DNA from: Actinomycetota bacterium
GTDB lineage: Bacteria; Actinomycetota; Thermoleophilia; Solirubrobacterales; 70-9
Length of the DNA: 37,747 nucleotides
Direction: 5' to 3'
Assembly: GCA_016870325.1 (NCBI GenBank)
Contig: VGBV01000010.1
Location: forward strand, 1-37,747
In this document: piece by piece, positions 30,265 to 37,706 of the stretch
Layout: each line of letters opens with the position of its first letter
Numbering within the stretch: position 1 is the first letter of the stretch
The notes under the pieces: model-generated
What the model was told of the DNA's origin: nothing
Seen by the model: only the letters and a program-made list of their open reading frames with translations
Database searches by the model: none
Program-made: the position numbers and the translations under genes

Positions 30265-31410
30265 CTACTGGATGACGGGGAGCTCGGTGCCGCTGATGGC
30301 GGCGGCGGGGACGCCGGCGGCCGCGACGGTCTCCATCACGGGCAGCGCCACCGGGCTCTGGGCGACGATGCCGCGGGCGGCCGTGCGGATCGCCTGAGAG
30401 GCGGGATCGTCGGGGTCCTCGGTGACCAGGGGAGTGCCGTCGTCGGCATGCTCGCGCAGGTCCTCGGAGAGGGGCACCTTGGCGAGCAGCGGCACATCGA
30501 GCTCGTCGGCCAGCAGCTGGCCGCCGCCCTCGCCGAAGATCGAGACGCGCTCGCCGCCGGGGCCGTTGAAGGCCGACATGTTCTCGATCACGCCCATCAC
30601 CTCGAGGTCGACCTTGGCGGCCATCTCGGCGGTCCGGGCCGCGACGCTCTGGGCCGCGGGCTGGGGGGTGGTCACGATCACGATCTTCGACTGCGGCAAC
30701 AGCTGGGCGAGCGTCATCGAGACGTCGCCGGTGCCGGGGGGAAGGTCGAGCAGCAGGTAGTCCAACTCCTCCCAGGCGACGTCCTCGAGGAACTGCTGGA
30801 TCGCCTTGTGCAGCATCGGGCCGCGCCAGACGACGGCGGCGTTCTCGTCCACGAAGAAGCCGATCGACATCACCTTCGGCCCGGCAGGCGAGACCGGCGG
30901 GATGATCTTGCGCTCGGGCGAGACCTCGGGCTTGCGGTTGACGCCGAGCATGCGCGGGATCGAGTAGCCGTAGACGTCGCAGTCGAGGGCCCCGGCGCTG
31001 TGGCCCCCGGCGACCAGCGCGGCGGCGAGGTTGGCGGTCATCGTCGACTTGCCGACGCCGCCCTTGCCCGAGGCGACGCAGATCACGTTCTTGACCTGGG
31101 CAAGCGCCCCGTCGGGGAGCTTGCCGCGGCCGAGCTTCTGCTGCAGCTCGCCCTTCTCGCTGTCGGAGAGGACGTCGAAGCCGACCTCGACGCGCTCGAC
31201 GCCCTCGAGCTCGGAGACGTTCTGGACCACCGCCTGCTGGAAGTGGTTGCGAATCGGGCAGCCCGGGGTGGTCAGCGAGACGACCACGTCGACGCGGCCG
31301 TCGTCGTGGATGTCGATCGAGCGCACCATGCCGAGATCGACGATGTTCCGGCGCAGCTCGGGGTCGATGACGCCGGCGAGCTTTTCGGTGACCTGTTCCT
31401 CTGTGGGCAT
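30265..31410 (-). CDS. mrp: Mrp/NBP35-type Fe-S cluster carrier ATPase with N-terminal DUF59 domain
   Basis: A 381-residue P-loop ATPase of the ApbC/Mrp family, which carries Fe-S clusters to target proteins. Residues 1-85 form the MIP18/DUF59 domain (GVIDPELRRNIVDLGMVRSIDI...VSLTTPGCPIRNHFQQAV, with the conserved Cys51). SGKGGVGKST (114-123) is the deviant Walker A. ALDCDVYGYSIPRMLG and YLLLDLPPGTGDVSMTLAQLLP are family signatures. The C-terminal C-x-x-C that binds the bridging cluster should come soon after G-V-I-E-N-M-S; here it reads AFNGPGGERVSIFGEGGG with no cysteine, an unusual loss. ATG 31410 is supported by TAAGAT 7 bases upstream; longer in-frame ORFs reach 31584 but cross a terminator. 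Confidence 0.9.
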   Translation of the reverse strand: MPTEEQVTEKLAGVIDPELRRNIVDLGMVRSIDIHDDGRVDVVVSLTTPGCPIRNHFQQAVVQNVSELEGVERVEVGFDVLSDSEKGELQQKLGRGKLPDGALAQVKNVICVASGKGGVGKSTMTANLAAALVAGGHSAGALDCDVYGYSIPRMLGVNRKPEVSPERKIIPPVSPAGPKVMSIGFFVDENAAVVWRGPMLHKAIQQFLEDVAWEELDYLLLDLPPGTGDVSMTLAQLLPQSKIVIVTTPQPAAQSVAARTAEMAAKVDLEVMGVIENMSAFNGPGGERVSIFGEGGGQLLADELDVPLLAKVPLSEDLREHADDGTPLVTEDPDDPASQAIRTAARGIVAQSPVALPVMETVAAAGVPAAAISGTELPVIQ

Positions 31411-31417
31411 GGAGCCA

Positions 31418-31423
31418 ATCTTA
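31418..31423 (-). promoter_or_regulatory. -10 box of leaderless mrp
   Basis: TAAGAT on the minus strand, 7 bases before ATG 31410. No ribosome site is present, consistent with a leaderless mRNA. Confidence 0.55.
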
Positions 31424-31466
31424 GGGGGCGCCTTCCAGTAGCCGCCCGCGGGGCGCCGGCGCAAAT

Positions 31467-31494
31467 GAAAACCGGGCCCGAGGGCCCGGTTTTC
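31467..31494 (-). terminator. Strong terminator after the amphipathic repeat gene
   Basis: GAAAACCGGGCCC and GGGCCCGGTTTTC form a 13-bp perfect dyad with a 2-base centre, with A and T tails on the two arms. It can work in both directions. It closes the transcript of the gene at 31589 and insulates mrp. Confidence 0.8.
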
Positions 31495-31501
31495 GAGGGA
31501 G

Positions 31502-31567
31502 GAGAGGTGCTGCTTCTGCTTCGCGAGGATGTGTTGCGAAGCAGGCTTCTCCGGGACGCCACCTCTC
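31502..31567 (-). ncRNA. Nested hairpin in the 3' UTR; possible structured RNA
   Basis: GAGAGGTG (31502-31509) pairs with CACCTCTC (31560-31567). Inside, CTGCTTCGC (31516-31524) pairs with GCGAAGCAG (31536-31544) around an 11-base loop. It lies between the stop at 31589 and the terminator at 31494-31467, so the transcript would end with a 66-base folded module plus terminator, as in some 3'-UTR-derived small RNAs. Confidence 0.35.
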
Positions 31568-31588
31568 GAGGCGGCCCGGGCCAAATCG

Positions 31589-32110
31589 TCAGACCGTCTC
31601 GGCCACCTTCGGCTCGGTCGCCTCGGCGACCTTCTTCACGGTCGGCTCGACGCGGTCGCGGTAGACCGGCTCGACCCGCTGCTTGACGGCGTCCGGCACG
31701 CGCTCGGCATAGAGCGGCTCGACGCGGTCGCGGTAGACGGGCTCGACGCGCTCGCGCGCCTTGCGGGCCTGCTCGACGATCTGGTCGGTGACCTGGCGCC
31801 GGATGTCGCCGCCGCGGGCCTCGGCCCTCTCGATCTCGTCCCTGAGGCTCTGCTTCAGCGTCTCGACCTGGGCCTCGCGGGTGTTGGGGTCGCGCAGGTT
31901 GCTGACGCGGTTCTGCAGCGACTTCAGCTCCTCGGAGCGGGCCTCTGGGTCGCGCAGCTGGTCAACCGTCTTGGTGACGGCGTCGGCGGCCTCGGGCACG
32001 GCGCCCACGGCAACGTCGACGACCTGCAGGGCCTGATCGCCCGGGTTGCGGGCCGCCTCGGCGCTGACGTCGGTCTCGGTCTGGTTCACGTTCTTGGTCT
32101 TCTCGGCCAT
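31589..32110 (-). CDS. Highly charged amphipathic-helix repeat protein (apolipoprotein/phasin-like)
   Basis: A 173-residue, nearly all-helical protein without cysteine or membrane segment. The centre (VTKTVDQLRDPEARSEELKSLQNRVSNLRDPNTREAQVETLKQSLRDEIERAE) has two L-R-D-P units about 25 residues apart. The C-terminal part repeats R-V-E-P-V-Y-R-D-R-V-E-P twice with a 24-residue period, and at DNA level 24 bases are identical (31643-31666 and 31715-31738). Such helices usually bind lipid surfaces, granules or membranes. The function is unknown. ATG 32110 has GAGGGGG about 12 bases upstream; GTG 32119 is too close to it. A good promoter (-10 TATACT) and a strong terminator suggest a monocistronic, well-expressed gene. 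Confidence 0.7.
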   Translation of the reverse strand: MAEKTKNVNQTETDVSAEAARNPGDQALQVVDVAVGAVPEAADAVTKTVDQLRDPEARSEELKSLQNRVSNLRDPNTREAQVETLKQSLRDEIERAEARGGDIRRQVTDQIVEQARKARERVEPVYRDRVEPLYAERVPDAVKQRVEPVYRDRVEPTVKKVAEATEPKVAETV

Positions 32111-32163
32111 CTGTCTCACTACCCCCTCGGTTTCGGGTCTTGTTATTTCTAAGCTTGTTCAGG

Positions 32164-32191
32164 AGTATAGCACCGAACACATGTTTGTAAC
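32164..32191 (-). promoter_or_regulatory. Promoter of the amphipathic repeat gene
   Basis: Minus strand: GTTACA (32191-32186), 16-base spacer, TATACT (32169-32164), in an AT-rich patch rare for this window. It gives a leader of about 50 bases. Confidence 0.6.
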
Positions 32192-32274
32192 CCCCTCCCG
32201 CCAGGCGGTTACGCAGATCGCCCCCGCGGGCGCGAGGCAGGCGCGAGGAACTGCGCCGGAACCGCCGCCCGCCG

Positions 32275-33432
32275 CTAGCGGAACAGGGAGAGGAAGCGGT
32301 GCTCGCGCTTGATCCCGACGCGCTCGATCCACGCCTCGGGCGATTCGAGCTCGGCCTGGGTGGGAAGGTTCTCGGGGGCCTTCCAGACCTGGTTCAGCGT
32401 GCGGATGCCGGCCTCGTCCGCGACCGCGTCGCAGAAGGCCTTGCCGGTGCGGTACTGGGCCATCTTCATGTCCAGGCCGAGCAGCGTGGCGACGATGCGG
32501 TCGAGCGGCCCGCGGCGCCCGCGATCGCGGTCCAGGCGCCGGCGCAGCTCGGCATAGCCCGGGTCGAGCTGGTCGCCGACGGCGTCCATCACGTGCTCGG
32601 CGTAGCCCTCGATCACGGTCATCGCCGCCATCAGCCGCTCCACCAGGCCGCGCTGGGAGTCCGTCAGCAGCAGTGTCGCCAGCTCGCCCGAGGTGACCGT
32701 GCGCAGCAGCTCGCGGGGGTTGGTGCGCACGAGCTTGCCGAGCAGCTCGCCGGGGCGCACCTCGACCGCGGCGCCCTCGAACAGCTCGGTCGCGATCGCG
32801 CCCAGATGGGGCCGCAGCCACGGCACCGCGGCGAACTGGACCGCGTGCGTGGTCTCGTGCAGGGCGATCCAGCTGAGGAAGAGGTCACGGTCGACGCCGA
32901 GGCGCTCGCGCGCGGCCGAGAGGTTGGGTCCGACGAACAGCAGCCGGGGCTCGCGCGTGGGCCCGATCAGGGCGACGTCGTACTGGCCGATCACCCGCTG
33001 GGAGAGATAGCCGAGCGTGAGGCCGACCTCGGCGCCGGTGGCGGCGGAGGTGATCGTCTGCGAAAGGCCGCCGTTGCCACCGCCTTCCTTGCCCGACTCC
33101 TGCATGCGCTCGGCCAGCGCCCGCTCGACCCCGGCCGACATCTCTCTGAAGGAGCCCAGGTTGACCCTGGTCCACTCGTCGCGGCCCACCAGCTCGGCCG
33201 CCGGCAGGCCCGAGCGCGGCCGCAACCGCGTGTATCGGCGCACCAGCCGGGCCGAGCGCTCGGACTCGGCTCGAAGCTCGTCCTCGCTGCCCTGCCAGGC
33301 CGGGCCTTCCCCGGAGATCGCCAGCGCAATGCGCTCGGCGAGCGACCAGTCGACCAGGCGCGGGGCGCCGCCGCCCTGACCGCTGGATCGGGCTCCGTTC
33401 GTCCCCTGCTCGGAGGCCGTCGCCGAGCTCAC
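32275..33432 (-). CDS. Zinc-dependent metalloprotease-like protein (DUF2342 family)
   Basis: A 385-residue protein of the actinobacterial DUF2342/'putative hydrolase' family. ALHETTHAVQFAAVPWLRPHL contains the H-E-x-x-H zinc motif (His192, Glu193, His196), and a downstream VIEGYAEHVMDAVG may supply the third ligand Glu. LGYLSQRVIGQYD and LGLDMKMAQYRTGKAFCDAV are typical family blocks, the last near the C-terminus. The proteolytic role is inferred; some members were named for co-occurrence with F420 genes. The GTG at 33432 overlaps the stop of the upstream phosphatase gene (GTGA), so the two are coupled. Longer ORFs in this frame to 34320 only shadow that gene. Confidence 0.85.
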   Translation of the reverse strand: MSSATASEQGTNGARSSGQGGGAPRLVDWSLAERIALAISGEGPAWQGSEDELRAESERSARLVRRYTRLRPRSGLPAAELVGRDEWTRVNLGSFREMSAGVERALAERMQESGKEGGGNGGLSQTITSAATGAEVGLTLGYLSQRVIGQYDVALIGPTREPRLLFVGPNLSAARERLGVDRDLFLSWIALHETTHAVQFAAVPWLRPHLGAIATELFEGAAVEVRPGELLGKLVRTNPRELLRTVTSGELATLLLTDSQRGLVERLMAAMTVIEGYAEHVMDAVGDQLDPGYAELRRRLDRDRGRRGPLDRIVATLLGLDMKMAQYRTGKAFCDAVADEAGIRTLNQVWKAPENLPTQAELESPEAWIERVGIKREHRFLSLFR

Positions 33433-34289
33433 GAAACCTTGGCCTGAGCGGCGCCGAGCGCCTCCAGGTCGGCCGCGGTGCGCGCGGCGGCGATCCCGTA
33501 GCGCGCGTCGAGGCCGAGGTCGGCCGCGGACAGCTCGCCGCCGAAGCTGACGGAGCCGCCGGCCTCGCGTACGATCAGCTGGGCCGCTGCGGCATCGACC
33601 GAGCGACAGTCCCGAGTCGAGAACATGCCGTCGAAGCGGGCGGCGGCCACGTAGCAGGCGGAGACCGCGATCGACCCGGGCGCCCTGATCCGGTAGGCGG
33701 TCCCCGCCAGAGCCTCGGCCGCCGGCGCCACGCGCTCGGGGCTGCTCGCCTCCAGCGCGACCACCTCGAGGCCGTCGCCGCCGGGGACGCGGATCGGCTC
33801 GCCGTCGAGGCTGGCGCCCTGACCGGAGACGGCCGCGAACTCCTCGCCGGCGCCGAACTCGTGCACGAACCCGACAGTGACGTCGGCCATCGAGTCTCCC
33901 TCGGCGACGGCGGCGCTGAAGCTGTGCAGGGGGACGGTCCGGCGGGCGTTGAGCGAGCCGTCGATCGGGTCGATCACGACCCGGGTCGGGGCGGCGGGGT
34001 CGCCGAACACGACCGTGCCGCGCTCCTCGGAGATCGCCGTGAACTCGAGGCCGTCCGCGTGCAGGCGCTCGAGCTCGGCGAAGGTCGCGTCCTCGCAGAG
34101 ACGGTCGATCACCAGGGTCCTGTCTCCCCCCTCCCCGACCCCGTCGTAGCTGCTGCGCGCCTCGATCCCGCGGTGCTCGGCGAAGACCCTGACCTGGCGC
34201 TCGACCGCGCGGCGGAAGGCGTCGAGCCAGACCTCGGGCGGCGCCGCGCCGGCCTCCGCGGAGTTTCCGGATCTGCCTGATGCGGCCAC
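33429..34289 (-). CDS. Inositol monophosphatase-family phosphatase
   Basis: A 286-residue member of the Li+-sensitive Mg2+-dependent phosphatase superfamily. ISEER (86-90) and VIDPIDGSLNARR (105-117) are the metal-binding motifs, with Glu88/89, Asp107 and Asp110. The third metal motif, normally W-D-x-A-A, appears as SVDAAAAQLIVREAGG, keeping the Asp but not the Trp. The substrate may be inositol phosphate, a sugar phosphate or a nucleotide (CysQ/SuhB types). The GTG start at 34289 has TAACCT 6 bases upstream, which suggests a leaderless mRNA. It is divergent from the helicase-nuclease gene and overlaps the metalloprotease start. Confidence 0.85.
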   Translation of the reverse strand: MAASGRSGNSAEAGAAPPEVWLDAFRRAVERQVRVFAEHRGIEARSSYDGVGEGGDRTLVIDRLCEDATFAELERLHADGLEFTAISEERGTVVFGDPAAPTRVVIDPIDGSLNARRTVPLHSFSAAVAEGDSMADVTVGFVHEFGAGEEFAAVSGQGASLDGEPIRVPGGDGLEVVALEASSPERVAPAAEALAGTAYRIRAPGSIAVSACYVAAARFDGMFSTRDCRSVDAAAAQLIVREAGGSVSFGGELSAADLGLDARYGIAAARTAADLEALGAAQAKVS

Positions 34290-34295
34290 GCGCTG

Positions 34296-34301
34296 AGGTT
34301 A
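34296..34301 (-). promoter_or_regulatory. -10 box of the phosphatase gene
   Basis: TAACCT on the minus strand, 6 bases before GTG 34289. Confidence 0.4.
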
Positions 34302-34324
34302 CCCGGGCGGTGGGGGGCATGAAC

Positions 34325-34330
34325 TAGCCT
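34325..34330 (+). promoter_or_regulatory. -10 box of the helicase-nuclease gene
   Basis: TAGCCT, 7 bases before ATG 34338. It sits back to back with the phosphatase -10, so both promoters share a region under 50 bases. Confidence 0.45.
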
Positions 34331-34337
34331 CAAACCG

Positions 34338-37300
34338 ATGCCCGCCGAGCACGCCCCGGCGCCCGGGAAACTGAGCGATGGCCAGCAGCGCGTAGTCGCC
34401 CACGCGCGGGGCCCGCTGCTGCTCAGGGGGGTGGCCGGATCGGGCCGGACCGAGGCCCTCGCTCGCCGGCTGGGAGCGCTGGCGAGCGAAGGGAAGCCGG
34501 CGCTAGCCCTGACCTGCACCCAGGCATCGACCGACAGCCTCCGCAACCGGGCCGAGGAGACCGCCACGGCCGGCTTCGAGGAGCTGTTCGTGCACCCGCA
34601 CCGCCACGCCGCCGTGCGGCTGCTCGGGGAGCACGCGGAGGAGGCCGGGCTCGATCCCTTCGTGGAGAGCCTGAGCGCGGCCGAGCGCCTGGCGATGCTG
34701 CTGGAGCGGGTGGACGAGCTGCCGCTGCGCCGCCATGAGATCCGCGGCAACGCGGCGGGCCTGCTCGCGCGCGTGGTCGAGCGCATCGACGCGCTCAAGG
34801 CAGCCGGCATCGGGCCGCGGCGCTTCCGCGAGTGGGCCGAGGGGCTCGCCACGGGCGCCGGCGACGAGGCCGAGCGGGACTCCTCCGAGCGCGAGCGGGA
34901 GTTCGCTGACATCTACGAGCTGCACGACGCCTGGCTGCGGGACGCGGGCGCGATGGACGGGGGCGGGGCGGTGCTGGCGCTGAACCGGCTGCTGGGCGAG
35001 CGCTCCGCGCTCGCCGCGACGATCGCCGAGCGCTTCCCGCACCTGATCGTGGACGAGCTCGAGGACGCCTGCCCCGCCGAGCGGGCCCTGATCGCGCTGC
35101 TGGCCGAGCGCGCCGAGTCCGTGGTGCTGGGCTGCGACGACGACCAGGGCCAGGCGCGCTGCGAGGCCGGCGCGGCCTGGGCGCGCGAGACCCTGCACGC
35201 GTCCGAGGAGGTGGCGCTGGAGTCGAGCCTCCGTTACGGGGGCGCCGTGCTGGACGCGGGCCACGCCGTGCTTTCGGGGGGCGAGGCCGCCTCGGCGCCT
35301 GACCGCCGCGCCGACGGCCCCGAGACGCGCGTCTCCTTCTGGCGCAGCGCCAACGAGCGCGCCGAGGCCCAGGCCGTGGCGCGCGAGATCGAGTCGGTGC
35401 TGGCCCAGGGCGAGGCGCCGATCGAGCGCATCTGCGTCGCGATCCCGCCCGGGGCCGCGCGCGAGCGCACGATCGCGGCCGCGCTCGAGGAGCGCCGCGT
35501 GCCCTACCGCGTGCTCGGGGAGGGCGCCTTCTTCCAGCGCCCCGAGGTCCGCGACGTGATCGCCTGGCTGCGCCTGCTCGCCGACCCGACCGACGCCGCA
35601 GCCGCGGTGCGGGCGCTCAGCCGTCCCCCGGTCGAGCTGCGCTCGGTCGATCTGGCGCGCTGCACGACGATCGCCCGCCGGCGCAAGCTCGACATGGTCT
35701 CGGCGCTCGAGGCCTCGCTCGAGAGCCCGCAGATCCCGCCCGAGGCGCGCGATCGCATACGCGCCTTCCTGCGCCTCTACGGCGCCGCCGCCAAGGCGAT
35801 GGGGGAGCTCTCGGCCGAGGTCTTCGTGAGGCGGCTGATCGAGCGCGTCGGCTTCCGCCGCCAGCGCCTGTTCGCCGCCCACCCCGAGGCGGCCGAGCGC
35901 CTGCGCAACCTCTCGCGGCTGAGCGAGGTCGCCGCCAACTGGTCGCGGCGCGAGCGCGGACGCTCCAACCGGGACTTCGTGCGCTACCTGGTCGCCGTCT
36001 CGGAGGCCGGGGTCTCGCCCGAGGAGGACCCGGCGCCGCCGGCCGAAGCGGTGCGGGTGATGCCGCTGGCGGCGCTGAAGGGACTCGAGTTCGACGACGT
36101 CTACGTCGTCGGCCTGCAGGCCGAGGCCGTGCCGGGCCCCGTCCCCAAGGGAGCACCCGACGTGCCGATGGCCCTCGGCGGCGGCGGGCCCTCGCACTCC
36201 GAGCAGCAGCGACGGCTGCTGTATGTGGCGATGACGCGAGCGCGCCGGGCGCTGGTGCTGTCGCGGCCGGAGGCGAGCGAGGACGGCAACGTCAAGGCCT
36301 CGCCGTACTACGAGCAGGCGCGCGCGGTGCTGGGGGCCTCCGAGCAGAGCCACGGCGAGGAGCTGTTCGGGCCCGCCGAGGGGCTGCACGCCACCTACCG
36401 GATGATCCAGGACGAGGTGCTGGAGGAGGCCTGGCGCGCCGGGGGACAGCTGAACGAGCCGCGCCTGGACACCGCGCTCGACGTCGATCGGGCAGTCGCT
36501 CGCTTCCTCGAGCTGCTGAAGCTGGCCGGCCTGATCCAGCGACCCGGCGCCGAACCGGTCGCCGACTCGCTGCGCGATCTGAACGAGGTGCTGGGCCAGG
36601 CGGCGTCCGACGAGCAGCGGCGGGAGCTCTCGGACTCGGGCCTCGACGGCTACCTGCTGGACGAGGAGGGCGAGTCGGCACGCCGCCGCGAGCTGATCAA
36701 GGCGCGCGACGAGCCCTCGCTCGAGGCCTTCCTGCCGAAGCGAGGCGAGGGGCTGGCGCTGTCTGCGACCGACATCACGCTCTACCGCACCTGCCCGCTC
36801 AAGTACAAGTTCGGGCGCGTCTTCGGCATCCCGCAGGAGCAGACGATCAACCAGCGCTTCGGGATCGTGATCCACCAGGTGCTGGAGCGCTACCACTCCC
36901 AGCAGGGCGGGGGCGAGGCGCCCGACAGCCTCGGCCGGCTGATGTCGCTGTACGAGGCGGCCTGGCGGCGCTCGGGGTTCGGCGAGTCCGACGACGAGCT
37001 GCAGTACCGCGAGCGGGGGACCGAGGCGCTGCGCCGCTACCACGCCCGCGAGTCCCAGCGCGGAGCCAGCCCGCGCTGGGTCGAGCGCAAGTTCGACTTC
37101 CAGGTCGGCCCCCACCACCTGCGCGGGCGAGTCGACCGCGTCGACGAGCTGCCCGGCGGCGGCTACGAGCTGATCGACTACAAGACCGGCGACCCGCGCC
37201 CCCAGCGCGAGCTCGAGTCCGACATCCAGCTCGCCATCTACCGGCTCGCGGCGCGCGAGGCATGGCGCCTGGACGGCGCCGCGGGGAGCTACTGGTACGT

Positions 37301-37475
37301 GCTCGCCGACGAGAAGGTCGCCGTCGGCGGCTCGAGCGACGACCTCGAGCGGGTCGAGGCGACGGTGCTGGAGGTCGGCGAGGGCATCCTCGGCCAGGAC
37401 TTCGAGCCGCGCCCCTCGCCGGAGATCTGCTCCTGGTGCGACTTCAGGCTGATCTGCCCGGCGAGCGAAGCGTGA
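34338..37475 (+). CDS. UvrD-like helicase fused to RecB-type PD-(D/E)XK nuclease, motor degenerate
   Basis: A 1045-residue protein built like AdnA/AdnB or AddB. The SF1 motor has eroded motifs: Walker A GVAGSGRT (31-38) has Arg37 in place of Lys, motif II reads VDELED instead of D-E-x-Q-D, motif III reads GCDDDQGQARCEAGA, and motif V ALKGLEFDDVYVVGL lacks the usual T-x-H. Motif VI (QQRRLLYVAMTRARRAL) is intact. The C-terminal nuclease looks complete: GRVDRVDEL (Asp933), YELIDYKTG (Asp947, Lys949), and a four-Cys Fe-S set (C819, C1031, C1034, C1040). It may be the non-translocating partner of a two-subunit end-processing machine. No second subunit follows; the window ends soon after. Confidence 0.85.
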   Translation: MPAEHAPAPGKLSDGQQRVVAHARGPLLLRGVAGSGRTEALARRLGALASEGKPALALTCTQASTDSLRNRAEETATAGFEELFVHPHRHAAVRLLGEHAEEAGLDPFVESLSAAERLAMLLERVDELPLRRHEIRGNAAGLLARVVERIDALKAAGIGPRRFREWAEGLATGAGDEAERDSSEREREFADIYELHDAWLRDAGAMDGGGAVLALNRLLGERSALAATIAERFPHLIVDELEDACPAERALIALLAERAESVVLGCDDDQGQARCEAGAAWARETLHASEEVALESSLRYGGAVLDAGHAVLSGGEAASAPDRRADGPETRVSFWRSANERAEAQAVAREIESVLAQGEAPIERICVAIPPGAARERTIAAALEERRVPYRVLGEGAFFQRPEVRDVIAWLRLLADPTDAAAAVRALSRPPVELRSVDLARCTTIARRRKLDMVSALEASLESPQIPPEARDRIRAFLRLYGAAAKAMGELSAEVFVRRLIERVGFRRQRLFAAHPEAAERLRNLSRLSEVAANWSRRERGRSNRDFVRYLVAVSEAGVSPEEDPAPPAEAVRVMPLAALKGLEFDDVYVVGLQAEAVPGPVPKGAPDVPMALGGGGPSHSEQQRRLLYVAMTRARRALVLSRPEASEDGNVKASPYYEQARAVLGASEQSHGEELFGPAEGLHATYRMIQDEVLEEAWRAGGQLNEPRLDTALDVDRAVARFLELLKLAGLIQRPGAEPVADSLRDLNEVLGQAASDEQRRELSDSGLDGYLLDEEGESARRRELIKARDEPSLEAFLPKRGEGLALSATDITLYRTCPLKYKFGRVFGIPQEQTINQRFGIVIHQVLERYHSQQGGGEAPDSLGRLMSLYEAAWRRSGFGESDDELQYRERGTEALRRYHARESQRGASPRWVERKFDFQVGPHHLRGRVDRVDELPGGGYELIDYKTGDPRPQRELESDIQLAIYRLAAREAWRLDGAAGSYWYVLADEKVAVGGSSDDLERVEATVLEVGEGILGQDFEPRPSPEICSWCDFRLICPASEA

Positions 37476-37501
37476 GGGGTCGTCAGGCCGCACTCCTCGG
37501 A

Positions 37502-37519
37502 GCGGCGCGACAGCGCCGC
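37502..37519 (+). terminator. Hairpin after the helicase-nuclease gene
   Basis: GCGGCGC, loop GACA, GCGCCGC: a 7-bp perfect stem 27 bases after the stop. There is no T-run. Confidence 0.45.
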
Positions 37520-37538
37520 GACTGATGCGAAGGGGCGG

Positions 37539-37706
37539 CTAGATGATTGATTCCACAGCGCCGTGCGCCTGAGGGCACGCATGGCCGAGCAGCCCAAGGA
37601 CGCAGGGCGCAGCCCTTGGTGGCGCCAAGGGCAGGCCCGAGGACGCCGGGATGCGATGCGCCATGCGGGGCCTCAGGCGTGCGTGGTCGTGGAATCACTC
37701 ATCTAG
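37539..37706. mobile_element. CTAG-bounded near-palindromic element, 168 bp, second family
   Basis: It starts CTAGATGATTGATTCCAC and ends GTGGAATCACTCATCTAG (17 of 18 bases complementary). Pairing continues inward through CGCCTGAGG/CCTCAGGCG and a CCCTTGG/CCAAGGG centre, so the whole unit folds on itself. No coding capacity. The ends differ from the 6627 element, but size and CTAG borders agree. Confidence 0.65.

Noticed and set aside
34503-37493. 996-codon ORF antisense to the helicase-nuclease gene
   Set aside because: It mirrors the codon bias of the real gene and has no domain, only Leu/Gly/Ala/Arg-rich shadow sequence.
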